Assembly (NCBI RefSeq): GCF_004118155.1
Contig: NZ_SAIQ01000002.1
Span: 586,487 to 650,486 of the forward strand
Reading direction: 5' to 3'
Source of the DNA: Edaphocola flava
GTDB taxonomy: Bacteria > Bacteroidota > Bacteroidia > Chitinophagales > Chitinophagaceae
Length of the DNA stretch: 64,000 nucleotides
How positions within the stretch are numbered: the stretch's first letter is position 1; each line of letters opens with the position of its first letter. The notes beneath the pieces are model-generated. The model was not told the DNA's origin, searched no databases, and saw only the letters and a program-made list of their open reading frames with translations. Of this stretch, positions 46,250-54,702 are shown piece after piece. The position numbers and the translations under genes are program-made.

Positions 46250-46825
46250 ATGCGTTCAAAAACTACTCCAGTATTGACTACGGTGCTGTTCCTAGCACTG
46301 GTTTTTTCCGGTTATTACATGTATAAGCAAAACCAGGAAATCAAAACACTTCAGGCAAAGATCAGTGAACTGCAGTCTGGTAGTACATCCTGCTGCGGGG
46401 ATAGTGTTGTGCCTGCATACAGCAGCATCAGCTACGAAGAGTTTGAGCAAAATGTGAATTACTTTAAAACAAGTATTGGGGGCAATGCTATTGATGCGGA
46501 GTCCGAAACAAAATCTTTATGGATGAGCATGGAGGAGATGCAGAACTACCTGTGTGTCGTGCGCAATCATGCCAAGGAAATGGGGCTTAATGCAAATGAT
46601 CTTGGTCTGAGAATATACTTTATCCGTTACAAACCTTCTGGTACTGAATTTGATAATAAACTGTCTGTTGCCTTTATTCCAACATACAAAAGTGAAAGAG
46701 GTACATCAACCGATTATGATGCAAGCCGTTTGAAAAGCACTACGATTATGGAGGGCGGACAGACATTTATCATGAACCGTATTATGCCTTGTCCGGTCAA
46801 TTGCGATGGGGTGCTGCTGAAATAA
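46250..46825 (+). CDS. Single-pass membrane protein of unknown function, first gene of signalling operon
   Basis: The protein has 191 residues. One N-terminal membrane helix (about 8-26) is followed by a short coiled coil (NQEIKTLQAKISELQ). A Cys-rich spacer (STSCCGDS) and a globular part of about 140 residues with two further cysteines (MPCPVNCDG) follow. The globular part is probably extracytoplasmic if the helix is a signal anchor, an inference. No family recognised. The next gene starts 3 bases downstream, and the four genes to 48878 are tightly packed. Confidence 0.6.
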   Translation: MRSKTTPVLTTVLFLALVFSGYYMYKQNQEIKTLQAKISELQSGSTSCCGDSVVPAYSSISYEEFEQNVNYFKTSIGGNAIDAESETKSLWMSMEEMQNYLCVVRNHAKEMGLNANDLGLRIYFIRYKPSGTEFDNKLSVAFIPTYKSERGTSTDYDASRLKSTTIMEGGQTFIMNRIMPCPVNCDGVLLK

Positions 46826-46828
46826 CTT

Positions 46829-47452
46829 ATGTTGCTGGCCACATTTTCTTACCTGCTCCTGCTGATTACAATGATCATCGGGTGGATCACTTTCCCAAAC
46901 AGGAAAGGGGTACTACGGTTATTGCCCGTATACATTACCCTTGTGTTCGGACTGGAGATGCTGGCTTACTGGCTGATGAAGCATAAGAGACATAATATGG
47001 AGGTGTATGATATCATGTCCATACTAGAATTTTCTTTTTACAGCCTTTTATATTATTACGTAACGGTCCAGCGGTATACACGCATACTCATCGGCATTTT
47101 TGCATTGCTGTTCGCCTTATCGCTGGTCTTGTTTTACGGGCATATATACCGCTATACTTTTTACAATATTATTTCGACATTCCTGTCCATGTTCTTTATG
47201 GTCATCATGGCGGTCAATTACCTGGCAGAGGTATTGCGTTCCGACAATATCATTTCTTTTAATGATAACCCCATGATCTGGATCAGTATAGGCTTATTGC
47301 TGTACCTCAGTTGTTCGGCCTTCCTGGTTACCAGCAACTATTTCAAGATTGTATACGCACACCATAGCCTGGTGCACAATGTAGTAACATTTATCAGTGT
47401 GCTGTGTCTGTATACCTGCATGACAACGGCACTTTTATGCAAACGCAGATGA
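46829..47452 (+). CDS. Six-helix membrane protein, translationally coupled to histidine kinase
   Basis: The 207-residue protein is strongly hydrophobic with about six membrane helices (LLLLITMIIGWI, LLPVYITLVFGLEML, a central Tyr-rich helix pair, IIGTFALLF-type helices and a last helix before KRR). The charged loops are short. Its stop overlaps the start of the kinase gene by ATGA (47449-47452), a hallmark of translational coupling. The kinase has no sensor domain, so this protein may be the separate sensor; this is inference. No named family recognised. Confidence 0.62.
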   Translation: MLLATFSYLLLLITMIIGWITFPNRKGVLRLLPVYITLVFGLEMLAYWLMKHKRHNMEVYDIMSILEFSFYSLLYYYVTVQRYTRILIGIFALLFALSLVLFYGHIYRYTFYNIISTFLSMFFMVIMAVNYLAEVLRSDNIISFNDNPMIWISIGLLLYLSCSAFLVTSNYFKIVYAHHSLVHNVVTFISVLCLYTCMTTALLCKRR

Positions 47453-48210
47453 ATAATAATGAACTTGTATATATTGCTACCATCATACCAGTACTGCTTG
47501 TCATTACGGTGATCGTCATTATTGTCCTGTTTATCCGTAAAAAGAATAAACTGCTGATCGAACAGCAGCAAAAAGAACTGGACTTTCTGTCCGAGATCAA
47601 CAAAGCCCGTATAGAGGTAAAAGACACCATCTTAAAACAGGTAGCAGGAGAGTTGCATGATAATATAGGACAGATACTGGCATTGAATTGCATGTACCTG
47701 AAATCGATACGGAAATCGTATAGCGAAGAGCAGCTGGATGTGATTGCAGAGCTGGCCGCTAAAGCACTGAATGAGGTGCGCCAGCTGAGCCGCCTGCTGA
47801 ATGATGACCTGGTGCATAATTACAACCTGGTAGACTCTATACGCAAGCTGCAGGAGTATTTAAGTAAGCTGTCTGCTTTAAAGATCAATCTTGAGATTTC
47901 CGGTGAGGTCAGGGTATTGGATACTAATGTAGAATTGATTATCTTTCGTATCTGCCAGGAGTTTATTACCAATTCACTGAAACATGCGCAATGCGATCGT
48001 ATTGATATTACCTTAAGGTATAATCCGCACCAGCTGATGCTACAGCTGAGCGATAATGGCTCCGGATTCAATATACAGGACATTTCTGAAGGAAATGGCG
48101 TGCTCGGATTTTATAACCGTGCCAAAATCATTAATGCCCGGATAGAGATGGATTCCGTTCCTGGAAGCGGTACCACACTATCCCTGGTTTACAATACACC
48201 ACAACAATAA
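47449..48210 (+). CDS. NarL/DegS-type sensor histidine kinase without extracellular sensor
   Basis: The 253-residue protein is read from ATG 47449, which overlaps the stop of the upstream gene as ATGA; a GTG 45 bases earlier would lie inside that gene and is rejected. One N-terminal helix (about 8-29) is followed by the HisKA_3 dimerisation helix with H70 in GELHDNIGQ. The ATPase domain shows the N-box (FITNSLKHAQ), DNGSGFN (G1) and GVLGFYNRAK. The extracytoplasmic loop is at most a few residues, so input probably comes through the coupled six-helix protein. It is expected to phosphorylate the response regulator 14 bases downstream. Confidence 0.88.
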   Translation: MNNNELVYIATIIPVLLVITVIVIIVLFIRKKNKLLIEQQQKELDFLSEINKARIEVKDTILKQVAGELHDNIGQILALNCMYLKSIRKSYSEEQLDVIAELAAKALNEVRQLSRLLNDDLVHNYNLVDSIRKLQEYLSKLSALKINLEISGEVRVLDTNVELIIFRICQEFITNSLKHAQCDRIDITLRYNPHQLMLQLSDNGSGFNIQDISEGNGVLGFYNRAKIINARIEMDSVPGSGTTLSLVYNTPQQ

Positions 48211-48224
48211 AATACCGCACGATC

Positions 48225-48878
48225 ATGGAAAAGGTAAATGTAATCATAGCCGACGATCATGAACTGATGTCCCGGGGTATCTGTACCCTGGTCAATTCTA
48301 TACCGGATCATGAAGTGATTTATGAAGCACGGAACGGCAAAGAACTGGTGCGCTACCTGGAAACCGGCGGTAACCTCCTGCCGGATATTATCCTGCTCGA
48401 TATCAATATGCCGGTCATGGATGGGTTTAAAACCATGGAGTGGATGCAGATCAATCATCCCGAACTGCCCGTACTGGCCCTGACCATTAATGATGATGAT
48501 GCCTCTGTGATCAATATGCTGCGCTTGGGGGTAAAAGGTTATCTGCTGAAAGAAACCGATTCTGAAGAGTTGATCCTGGCGATGAAAACGATACTGAACA
48601 GAGGATTCTACAGTTCGGAAATAGCCAGCGCAAAGCTACTGCAGGCCGTAATGCAACCCAAAGGAGCCATGGCTGTGAAAGTGGGCCTGAAAGAAAGAGA
48701 ACTCGAGTTTCTGAAACTGGCCTGTACCGACCTTACTTATACACAGATTGCTGACCGCATGTGCCTTAGTCCTAAAACGGTAGACCACTATCGTGATGCA
48801 CTGTTCGAAAAATTCGAAGTGAAATCGAGAGTTGGTCTCGTCATCTTTGCGATAAAAAACAGGCTGGTGCAGATTTAA
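48225..48878 (+). CDS. NarL/LuxR-family response regulator
   Basis: The protein has 217 residues. The receiver domain has IADDHEL with acidic residues 10-11, D59 in LLDINMP and a lysine near 110 (GYLLKETD). The C-terminal LuxR helix-turn-helix (about 150-215) shows LTYTQIADRMCLSPKTVDHY. It probably acts as the partner of the kinase encoded 14 bases upstream. Target genes cannot be deduced. kdsB immediately follows but has its own promoter. Confidence 0.93.
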   Translation: MEKVNVIIADDHELMSRGICTLVNSIPDHEVIYEARNGKELVRYLETGGNLLPDIILLDINMPVMDGFKTMEWMQINHPELPVLALTINDDDASVINMLRLGVKGYLLKETDSEELILAMKTILNRGFYSSEIASAKLLQAVMQPKGAMAVKVGLKERELEFLKLACTDLTYTQIADRMCLSPKTVDHYRDALFEKFEVKSRVGLVIFAIKNRLVQI

Positions 48879-48882
48879 GCAG

Positions 48883-48890
48883 TACATTTG
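48883..48890 (+). promoter_or_regulatory. -7 element of kdsB
   Basis: TACATTTG between the response regulator stop and the kdsB ATG, 19 bases before the start. It suggests kdsB can be transcribed separately. Confidence 0.45.
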
Positions 48891-48909
48891 CCTTCAAAAA
48901 AAAGTATAC

Positions 48910-49650
48910 ATGAAAGCGATTGCGCTCATCCCGGCACGACTGGCTTCCACACGGCTGGCCGAAAAATTACTGATAGAACTGGAAGGTAAAACAGTGATCC
49001 AGCGGACCTATGAGGCTACTCTGGCCACAGGCCTTTTTGAATCGGTTGTCGTGGTGACTGACAGTGATGCCATAGAATCCATCATCAGGAATTGTGGCGG
49101 AACCGTGTTGCGCAGTACAGAGGAGTATGAATCCGGTACCGACCGTATCGCTGCTATTGCTGCTCAGCTGGAAGCAGACGTATTCCTGAATGTACAGGGA
49201 GATGAGCCTTTTGTGCAGCAAAAACCACTGGAACAATTACTCGATTTATTCCGAGACGAAGCCGGAAAGCAGGTTAGGGTAGGGAGCATTCGCAAGCCTA
49301 TTGCCGATCCGGCGCTGATCAATAGTCCCAATGTCGTAAAGGTAGTTTGTGACCTGGATGGCAATTCCCTGCTGTTTTCCCGCAGCCCTGTACCATATGT
49401 GCGTGATGAAACTGTTCCCAATACTTATTACCAGCATATAGGCGTTTATGCTTTCCGCAAAGAGGCCCTGATGTTGTTTCCGACACTGCCTATGACCCCT
49501 CTGGAAAAAGTAGAAAAGATAGAATGTCTTCGCTTTTTGGAGCATGGCATTCCATTGAAGATGACTACTGTTTCTGAAATGGGTATTGGTATTGATGTGG
49601 CCGATGATGTGGAGCGGGCCAGGGCTTACCTGAAAACAATTCAACAATAA
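48910..49650 (+). CDS. kdsB: 3-deoxy-manno-octulosonate cytidylyltransferase
   Basis: The 246-residue protein has normal KdsB length. Motifs include IALIPARLASTRLAEKLL, with the nucleotide-binding Arg and Lys, then LNVQGDEPFV (metal and sugar binding) and SRSPVPYVRD. KdsB activates Kdo as CMP-Kdo for lipid A-core assembly. It implies a lipopolysaccharide with Kdo; other Kdo genes are not in the window. The gene is followed by a 25-bp hairpin. Confidence 0.95.
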   Translation: MKAIALIPARLASTRLAEKLLIELEGKTVIQRTYEATLATGLFESVVVVTDSDAIESIIRNCGGTVLRSTEEYESGTDRIAAIAAQLEADVFLNVQGDEPFVQQKPLEQLLDLFRDEAGKQVRVGSIRKPIADPALINSPNVVKVVCDLDGNSLLFSRSPVPYVRDETVPNTYYQHIGVYAFRKEALMLFPTLPMTPLEKVEKIECLRFLEHGIPLKMTTVSEMGIGIDVADDVERARAYLKTIQQ

Positions 49651-49702
49651 AAAATCAAAAAGACAAGCCTTCTTGGACCCGGGTTGAAGGAGCTTGTGCA
49701 CA

Positions 49703-49755
49703 TCTTATAAAAAGTGTTGCGCGGCCCAAAGGGCCGCGCAACACTTTTTATAAGA
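49703..49755. terminator. Bidirectional terminator hairpin, 25-bp perfect stem
   Basis: Arms 49703-49727 and 49731-49755 pair perfectly around AAA; the core is GCGCGGCCC/GGGCCGCGC, with A/T-rich outer arms. It separates convergent kdsB and the CBS gene and resembles the hairpins at 1858 and 20388 in design. Confidence 0.88.
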
Positions 49756-49766
49756 CTTTTTTTTAA

Positions 49767-50429
49767 TTACATATTGATATAAGTCATCAGCAATTTATAA
49801 CGCTGTGCCAGATCATCATAAGCTGGCAGGTCACCATACACTTCTTTTACGGTATACTCAAAGCGCTCAAACGCAGCAACAACAGTTTGTAACTCCTGTT
49901 TATTCATTTTCAGCGTTACTTCCAGCATACCGGTTTGCGTATTGGTATACACCCTGCTGTTGAGGATAATCACATTTTCTCCTTCGCAGATACGGGCAAT
50001 CTGTCCCAGGCTGTAATCGCCCAGTTTCATTTCCAGTACAATGATGCCGCCAGGCTCATTCAGGCTGCCATTCTCTCCAAGATAATAAAACAACGCATCA
50101 CGGGAGATTGAACCCAGGTATTCCTGCTCCTGGTTGAGTACCGGTACAACAGGAAACTTGTTCTGTATCGCCATTTTTACGGCCTCAAAAGGGTGTAGCT
50201 GTACATGACAGAACAGACGGTTCAGCCTGCCTTCAAGCACCGACAATTCATCATCCGGATTCTCCCAGTCCAGCAGTATCGATTCCTTAACCATGCCCAG
50301 GTAATTCTTGCCGTTTACCAGAGGTAATTGTTCCAGGTGCGTCTCTGCAATCATACGTAACGCATCATCGACAGTATCGGAAGGTTTCAGTACAGGTATG
50401 GTAGGTTCTATTAAAGCGTCTAATGGCAT
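49767..50429 (-). CDS. CBS-domain pair protein with ACT-like C-terminus
   Basis: The protein has 220 residues, starting at ATG 50429 (MPLDALIEPTIPVLKPSDTV) rather than a TTG 39 bases upstream. Two CBS motifs come first (about 8-65 and 70-130). The C-terminal part (about 135-215) resembles a small beta-alpha-beta domain. CBS pairs bind adenosine nucleotides and regulate partner enzymes or channels; the partner here is unknown. It is divergent from the sigma/anti-sigma operon. Confidence 0.75.
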   Translation of the reverse strand: MPLDALIEPTIPVLKPSDTVDDALRMIAETHLEQLPLVNGKNYLGMVKESILLDWENPDDELSVLEGRLNRLFCHVQLHPFEAVKMAIQNKFPVVPVLNQEQEYLGSISRDALFYYLGENGSLNEPGGIIVLEMKLGDYSLGQIARICEGENVIILNSRVYTNTQTGMLEVTLKMNKQELQTVVAAFERFEYTVKEVYGDLPAYDDLAQRYKLLMTYINM

Positions 50430-50593
50430 GATGTGATTGTTTATCCTGGTGAGCAGATATTGTTGCAAATGTAGGCAATATGCCTGTTGCAGTGGTTAAT
50501 TTAAGTCTAAAATTATTTTAAAGAACATATTGCCGGTTTTTACAGTCAAAAACATAGAAAAACATTATTTTTACGATTCAAAACCTTTTTCCT

Positions 50594-51166
50594 TTGTCGC
50601 ATACAATCTATCGAAACCTATTGGACGAGGAACTCTTGTACAGGGTTGCTCATAAGCGTGATCAGGAGGCACTGGCCACCCTGCATAAACGTTATGCACA
50701 CCTGGCTTTGGGTGTGGGTATGAAATACCTTTCTGCCGACGCTGCAAAAGATGCGGTGCAGGTCGTTTTTATCAAAATATGGACCGATGCGGCACAGTAT
50801 AAAATCAAGAGTTTTAAACCCTGGTTATATACCGTTGTAAAGAACCATTGCCTGATGGAACTGCGGAAGCAGCAACCGACTACTCCCGTAGATGCAGAAA
50901 ATACATTTGACTTTGTGGAATATGAAGACCTTTCGCATCATAAGATGGAACAGGAACAAGTATTACGTATTCTCGAATCCTGCCTGAGTAAATTACAGGA
51001 AGCACAAAAAGCCTGTATAGAGCTGTTTTACCTGCACCAGAAGACCTACGCAGAAATTGCTGCACACAATCAGATGGATGACAAACAGGTGAAAAGCTAC
51101 CTGCAAAACGGCAGACGTAATCTGAAACTTTGTTTTGGTCAACATAAAAACAGCATTGCATCATGA
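50594..51166 (+). CDS. ECF RNA polymerase sigma factor (TTG start)
   Basis: The 190-residue protein starts at TTG 50594; a stop lies 39 bases upstream and no ATG is available in frame before the conserved N-terminal region. Region 2 contains DAAKDAVQVVFIKIWTD and a WLYTVVKNH block; region 4 contains LFYLHQKTYAEIAAHNQM. ECF sigma factors respond to envelope or other signals and are held by an anti-sigma factor. The next gene overlaps its stop by ATGA (51163-51166) and encodes a zinc-finger membrane protein, the expected anti-sigma. Confidence 0.9.
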   Translation: MSHTIYRNLLDEELLYRVAHKRDQEALATLHKRYAHLALGVGMKYLSADAAKDAVQVVFIKIWTDAAQYKIKSFKPWLYTVVKNHCLMELRKQQPTTPVDAENTFDFVEYEDLSHHKMEQEQVLRILESCLSKLQEAQKACIELFYLHQKTYAEIAAHNQMDDKQVKSYLQNGRRNLKLCFGQHKNSIAS

Positions 51167-52368
51167 ACAGTAGAGCCAGATTGATAAAAGCGATAGATAA
51201 CAGTGCCTGCCTGACCAGAAGGCAGATTAATGATTATATCTATAAAAAATTATTTCCGGAAGAGCAGTATGTTGTAGAAATGCACCTGAATGAGTGCCCT
51301 TTCTGTAACGATGCTATAGAAGGTTTCTTAAAGACATCCAATGCCAACCAGTTGCTCAGCGAAGTAGACACCCTTCAGTTACCTGCGGTTGAGGCTGCTC
51401 CCGAGCCATTGGTAGAAAAGGTTGTGCCTAAAAAAGAAGTTATCGTACCTCCGGTATCCAAAACGGCGACAGAAGGACCGGTACATCCGACACAACGTAA
51501 AACAGTTGCATTTGATACACCTGACCGTAAACGTGGCATGAACTGGAAAGTAGGACTGGCTGCAGCTGCAGTCGTTGGTCTGGGTATCTGGGGACTGAAT
51601 CAATTTAACAATCATAAAGCGGAGAAAGCCGCTATGCTGGCGAAAGCAAACGAATCGGCCGGCGCGCTGGATGAAGGTGTAAGCCCTCCGGTAAGCCGAC
51701 AGGACGACTCTGTAATGAACGCCAAATATGGAATGCAGCCACAGGCAGCTCCGGTTGTAGCCAGTCACAGCAGTGCCAGGGTGAGTAATGTTGCTGCTGA
51801 TAGTGATGCCGCCATGGTGGCTGCGGCCGATGTGCCTGCAGCTGCTGCACCGGCATCTGCAGCGATGTCCAAAGAAGCCGCTCCTGGCACTGTCGCGGCA
51901 AAAACAGCCGCTCCTGCGGAAAGTAAGGCTAAGACAAATGCGACACCTGCATTAGCGAAAGCGACCCCTGCCGAAACAAGGGCTAAAGCTGCAGAAGTAG
52001 TGAAAGAGGCCGATATGCGTACAAGCAGCAGCAGTACTACAACGACTAAACCAGTTGTTACAGCCGCGAAGACGGCAACAACAGAAAGGACGGTCGCTAA
52101 AGAAAAAGTACGCCCGTCTGCCAAAACACCTGAGGAGCGCGCCAAAGATGCCGCAACTAAAAAAGCAGCAGCAGAAGAGAAAGCGATCACACAGGCAGAA
52201 GCAGACTTTAAGAAGGGTATGGATTTGTACAAAAAGAAACAATATGCCTCGGCATTGCCTTATTTCCAGGCAGTGGCTAAAAAGCCTGATATGCCGAACA
52301 GCAAGCAGGCGGCCAAATATGTGAAGCTGTGTAAAGAGCAGCTGGCCAAAACTAAGGACGATAAGTAA
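51163..52368 (+). CDS. Zinc-finger (zf-HC2) anti-sigma factor with alanine-rich linker and TPR tail
   Basis: The protein has 401 residues. The N-terminal anti-sigma zinc finger shows H41, C45 and C48 (MHLNECPFCND). A single membrane helix sits at about 128-145. The periplasmic part is a long Ala/Lys/Thr-rich, low-complexity linker (about 165-330) and ends with a TPR-like motif (about 340-400, FKKGMDLYKKKQYASALPYF). It is coupled by ATGA overlap to the ECF sigma gene, which supports their pairing. The linker is probably disordered and may sense or span the periplasm; that is inference. Confidence 0.85.
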   Translation: MNSRARLIKAIDNSACLTRRQINDYIYKKLFPEEQYVVEMHLNECPFCNDAIEGFLKTSNANQLLSEVDTLQLPAVEAAPEPLVEKVVPKKEVIVPPVSKTATEGPVHPTQRKTVAFDTPDRKRGMNWKVGLAAAAVVGLGIWGLNQFNNHKAEKAAMLAKANESAGALDEGVSPPVSRQDDSVMNAKYGMQPQAAPVVASHSSARVSNVAADSDAAMVAAADVPAAAAPASAAMSKEAAPGTVAAKTAAPAESKAKTNATPALAKATPAETRAKAAEVVKEADMRTSSSSTTTTKPVVTAAKTATTERTVAKEKVRPSAKTPEERAKDAATKKAAAEEKAITQAEADFKKGMDLYKKKQYASALPYFQAVAKKPDMPNSKQAAKYVKLCKEQLAKTKDDK

Positions 52369-52443
52369 TGCGGCCTGTAAGCGGGTGTAACAGAATAGCG
52401 GTGTTGCCCGATGTACTTACAGGTTACTAAAACGGATGATTTT

Positions 52444-53685
52444 ATGCTGAAAGAATATATCAATATAATTGACCGCTATATCAGGGATGAATTTCCTTTA
52501 CAACTGCGGGAAGTGTCAGTATTGGCGTATAAAATAATCGCGCTGATACTGCTATTCCTGGTACTGTCATTTGTCCTGAAACGGGTCTTTATACCCATCA
52601 TCCGATGGATCGTTTTTAAATCCAAGAGGCCGTTTTATATTGCCTGTTACAACCGGCACGTGTTCCGATCCTTTCTCAATTTTATTCCCATGCTGTTCTG
52701 CTACTGGATTATTGAGGATGTGTTTTACCGGAGCAAACGATTCCTGCCCTATATAGATGCTATATTTAACTGGCTTATCATCACCGTAGTCGCCGTCATT
52801 CTGCACAGGCTCATCAAAGCGGTGGAGGATTATGCCGATGGCAATCAGCTAAACTATAATGCAACCGGTATCAAAGCAGTGGCACAGTCCATGCGCATTA
52901 TCGGCATCATAGCCTACGTCATTATTTCCCTGTCTATATTCCTGCGCATCTCTCCCGGTAGTATTTTTGCCGGACTGGGTGCCATGACTGCTGTTGTACT
53001 GCTTATTTTCCGGGACACGATCCTGGGGTTTATTTCCGGTATCCATGTGGCGACATCAAGACTCTTCAAAGTAGGAGACTGGATTAATGTAACCAAATAT
53101 AAGCTGGAGGGAAATGTGATAGAGATCAACCTGCTGACGACCAAGATCAAGAATTTTGATAATACCATATCCTCTATCCCTACCTACGACCTGATCTCTA
53201 CAGAAGTGCGCAATGCACAGGTGCTGATCGATAAGAACTCCAGGAGGATTAAGCGATCTATATTTTTCAGTATCAAATCATTTAAATTTATTGACCTGGT
53301 GGCCTACCAGCGCCTGCAAAGGATCGATATGCTGAAAGATTATTTCCTGACCAAAGAAATGGAAATACATCGCCTGGAAGAGATCAATACCGGTGAGGCG
53401 GTAGATGAATACCTGATCAATGGTAAGCAACTGACCAATATCGGAACCTTCAGGATGTATGTATACAATTACCTGAAGCGCCATCCGCAGATCGATGAAC
53501 AGCAACCGATCATGGTACGCCAGATGGAGATTACACCCAATGGGATGCCCCTGGAGATCTACTGTTTTACCAAGCTGGGGATCTGGAGCGATTTTGAAAA
53601 CCTGCAATCCGATATTTTCGATCACATACTGGTAGCTGCCCGGGAGTTTGACCTGGATATAGTACAGACGGTAGCCAGCTCATAG
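52444..53685 (+). CDS. MscS-family mechanosensitive channel
   Basis: The 413-residue protein is read from ATG 52444; an ATG 33 bases earlier (52411) is also possible. Four or five N-terminal membrane helices lead to the pore helix (PGSIFAGLGAMTAVVLLIF). The MscS beta domain follows (GDWINVTKYKLEGNVIEINL, SSIPTYDLIST), then the cytoplasmic vestibule. The family opens under membrane tension to release solutes. It lies 75 bases downstream of the anti-sigma gene; co-transcription with the sigma operon is possible but not shown. Confidence 0.88.
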   Translation: MLKEYINIIDRYIRDEFPLQLREVSVLAYKIIALILLFLVLSFVLKRVFIPIIRWIVFKSKRPFYIACYNRHVFRSFLNFIPMLFCYWIIEDVFYRSKRFLPYIDAIFNWLIITVVAVILHRLIKAVEDYADGNQLNYNATGIKAVAQSMRIIGIIAYVIISLSIFLRISPGSIFAGLGAMTAVVLLIFRDTILGFISGIHVATSRLFKVGDWINVTKYKLEGNVIEINLLTTKIKNFDNTISSIPTYDLISTEVRNAQVLIDKNSRRIKRSIFFSIKSFKFIDLVAYQRLQRIDMLKDYFLTKEMEIHRLEEINTGEAVDEYLINGKQLTNIGTFRMYVYNYLKRHPQIDEQQPIMVRQMEITPNGMPLEIYCFTKLGIWSDFENLQSDIFDHILVAAREFDLDIVQTVASS

Positions 53686-53753
53686 CCACAATGCAAGCTG
53701 CGGTAGGATCGAAGGTCGGGAAACAAATATGTAATCAATATATAGTGTACAAT

Positions 53754-54347
53754 ATGATACCCGAAAAACTGCTGCAGCAAATTGATTTTATTAAAGAAAT
53801 AGATAAGGTCAAGTACATTCAGCGCAGAACCAAATTATTCAACAGCGACAGAAATGAAAACGATGCCGAGCACAGCTGGCACCTGGCCTTAATGGCCATC
53901 GTACTTGCAGAGCATGCCAATGAGCCGGTAGATGTCCTGAAAGTGGTGAAGATGGTGCTGATTCATGATATTGTAGAGATCGATGCCGGAGATACCTTTA
54001 TCTACGATATGCAGAAAAATCACAGCAATACAGATGAGGAACTGCTGGCCGCAAAACGCATCTTCGGTATGCTGCCACAGGCACAGGCCGAAGAGATGAT
54101 TGCGATCTGGGAAGAGTTTGAAGCCGGTGTCAGCATCGAAGCCAGGTTTGCCCGCTCGATGGACAGGCTGGAACCATTGCTGCAGAATACTTCTAACAAT
54201 GGAGGCACCTGGAAAGAATTTGATGTTCCCTATCAGAAAGTATATGAGAAGAAAAGTGTCGTTAAAGAAGGCTCAGAGCCGATCTGGTCCTTTGCCGAAG
54301 GGCTGATCAATGATAGCGTGGAGAAGGGCATTTTAAGAAAGGATTAA
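53754..54347 (+). CDS. HD-domain hydrolase (YfbR/HDDC2-like)
   Basis: The protein has 197 residues from ATG 53754 (MIPEKLLQQIDF); an earlier in-frame start 63 bases upstream adds a poor basic segment. The HD metal site appears as DAEHSWHLALM (H40) and LIHDIVEIDAGD (H71, D72), with a further aspartate later (RSMDRLEP). Proteins of this group dephosphorylate deoxynucleoside 5'-monophosphates. Substrate is inferred from family, not from specific residues. It follows the channel gene by 68 bases. Confidence 0.82.
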   Translation: MIPEKLLQQIDFIKEIDKVKYIQRRTKLFNSDRNENDAEHSWHLALMAIVLAEHANEPVDVLKVVKMVLIHDIVEIDAGDTFIYDMQKNHSNTDEELLAAKRIFGMLPQAQAEEMIAIWEEFEAGVSIEARFARSMDRLEPLLQNTSNNGGTWKEFDVPYQKVYEKKSVVKEGSEPIWSFAEGLINDSVEKGILRKD

Positions 54348-54702
54348 GCATAATGCTTCGCTCCGTTACTCTATGGTCGATATCACGAAGTGATCCATAC
54401 CGCACAGATCGCTCCAAAAGGCTTTATAAATCCGGCGTCAAGAAAATCATTGGCTCGGTCGATAGGGTTGCAAACCACTGTCTGAACGAAGTGAGTCTGG
54501 TTTGCGACCGACCGACACCTTGATTTTTAGCCAGGGATTTATACAGCCTTGATTTTTTGGCGGTACCTTTTGCATCAAGGCAAAAGGTAGCAAAAGATAT
54601 AAATAGAATGCTAGACTTTGCTTCCTTTAAACAGATATTCAGTAAATAAATAAATGGCCGGATCATTGATCCGGCCATTTATTATATGCTAAAAGCGATT
54701 GA
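54348..54702. other. Intergenic region, 355 bp, with repeat-like sequence
   Basis: It contains an imperfect inverted repeat (about 54466-54516, arms GGTTGCAAACCA and TGGTTTGCGACC), a minus-strand frame of 84 codons (54678 down to 54424) that I recall as a spurious intergenic ORF type in related genomes, and the ilvE terminator. A segment at about 54373-54402 (CGATATCACGAAG) resembles one at about 61364-61396. Nothing here is called a gene. Confidence 0.55.
54649..54683 (-). terminator. Terminator after ilvE
   Basis: A 16-bp perfect stem (54649-54664 with 54668-54683) around ATT with core GGCCGGATC. It begins 19 bases past the ilvE stop codon. Confidence 0.85.

Noticed and set aside
54424-54678. 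An 84-codon minus frame in the gene-free region before ilvE
   Set aside because: It overlaps the ilvE terminator and an inverted repeat. I recall similar frames being spurious products of intergenic repeats in related genomes, but cannot verify it here.
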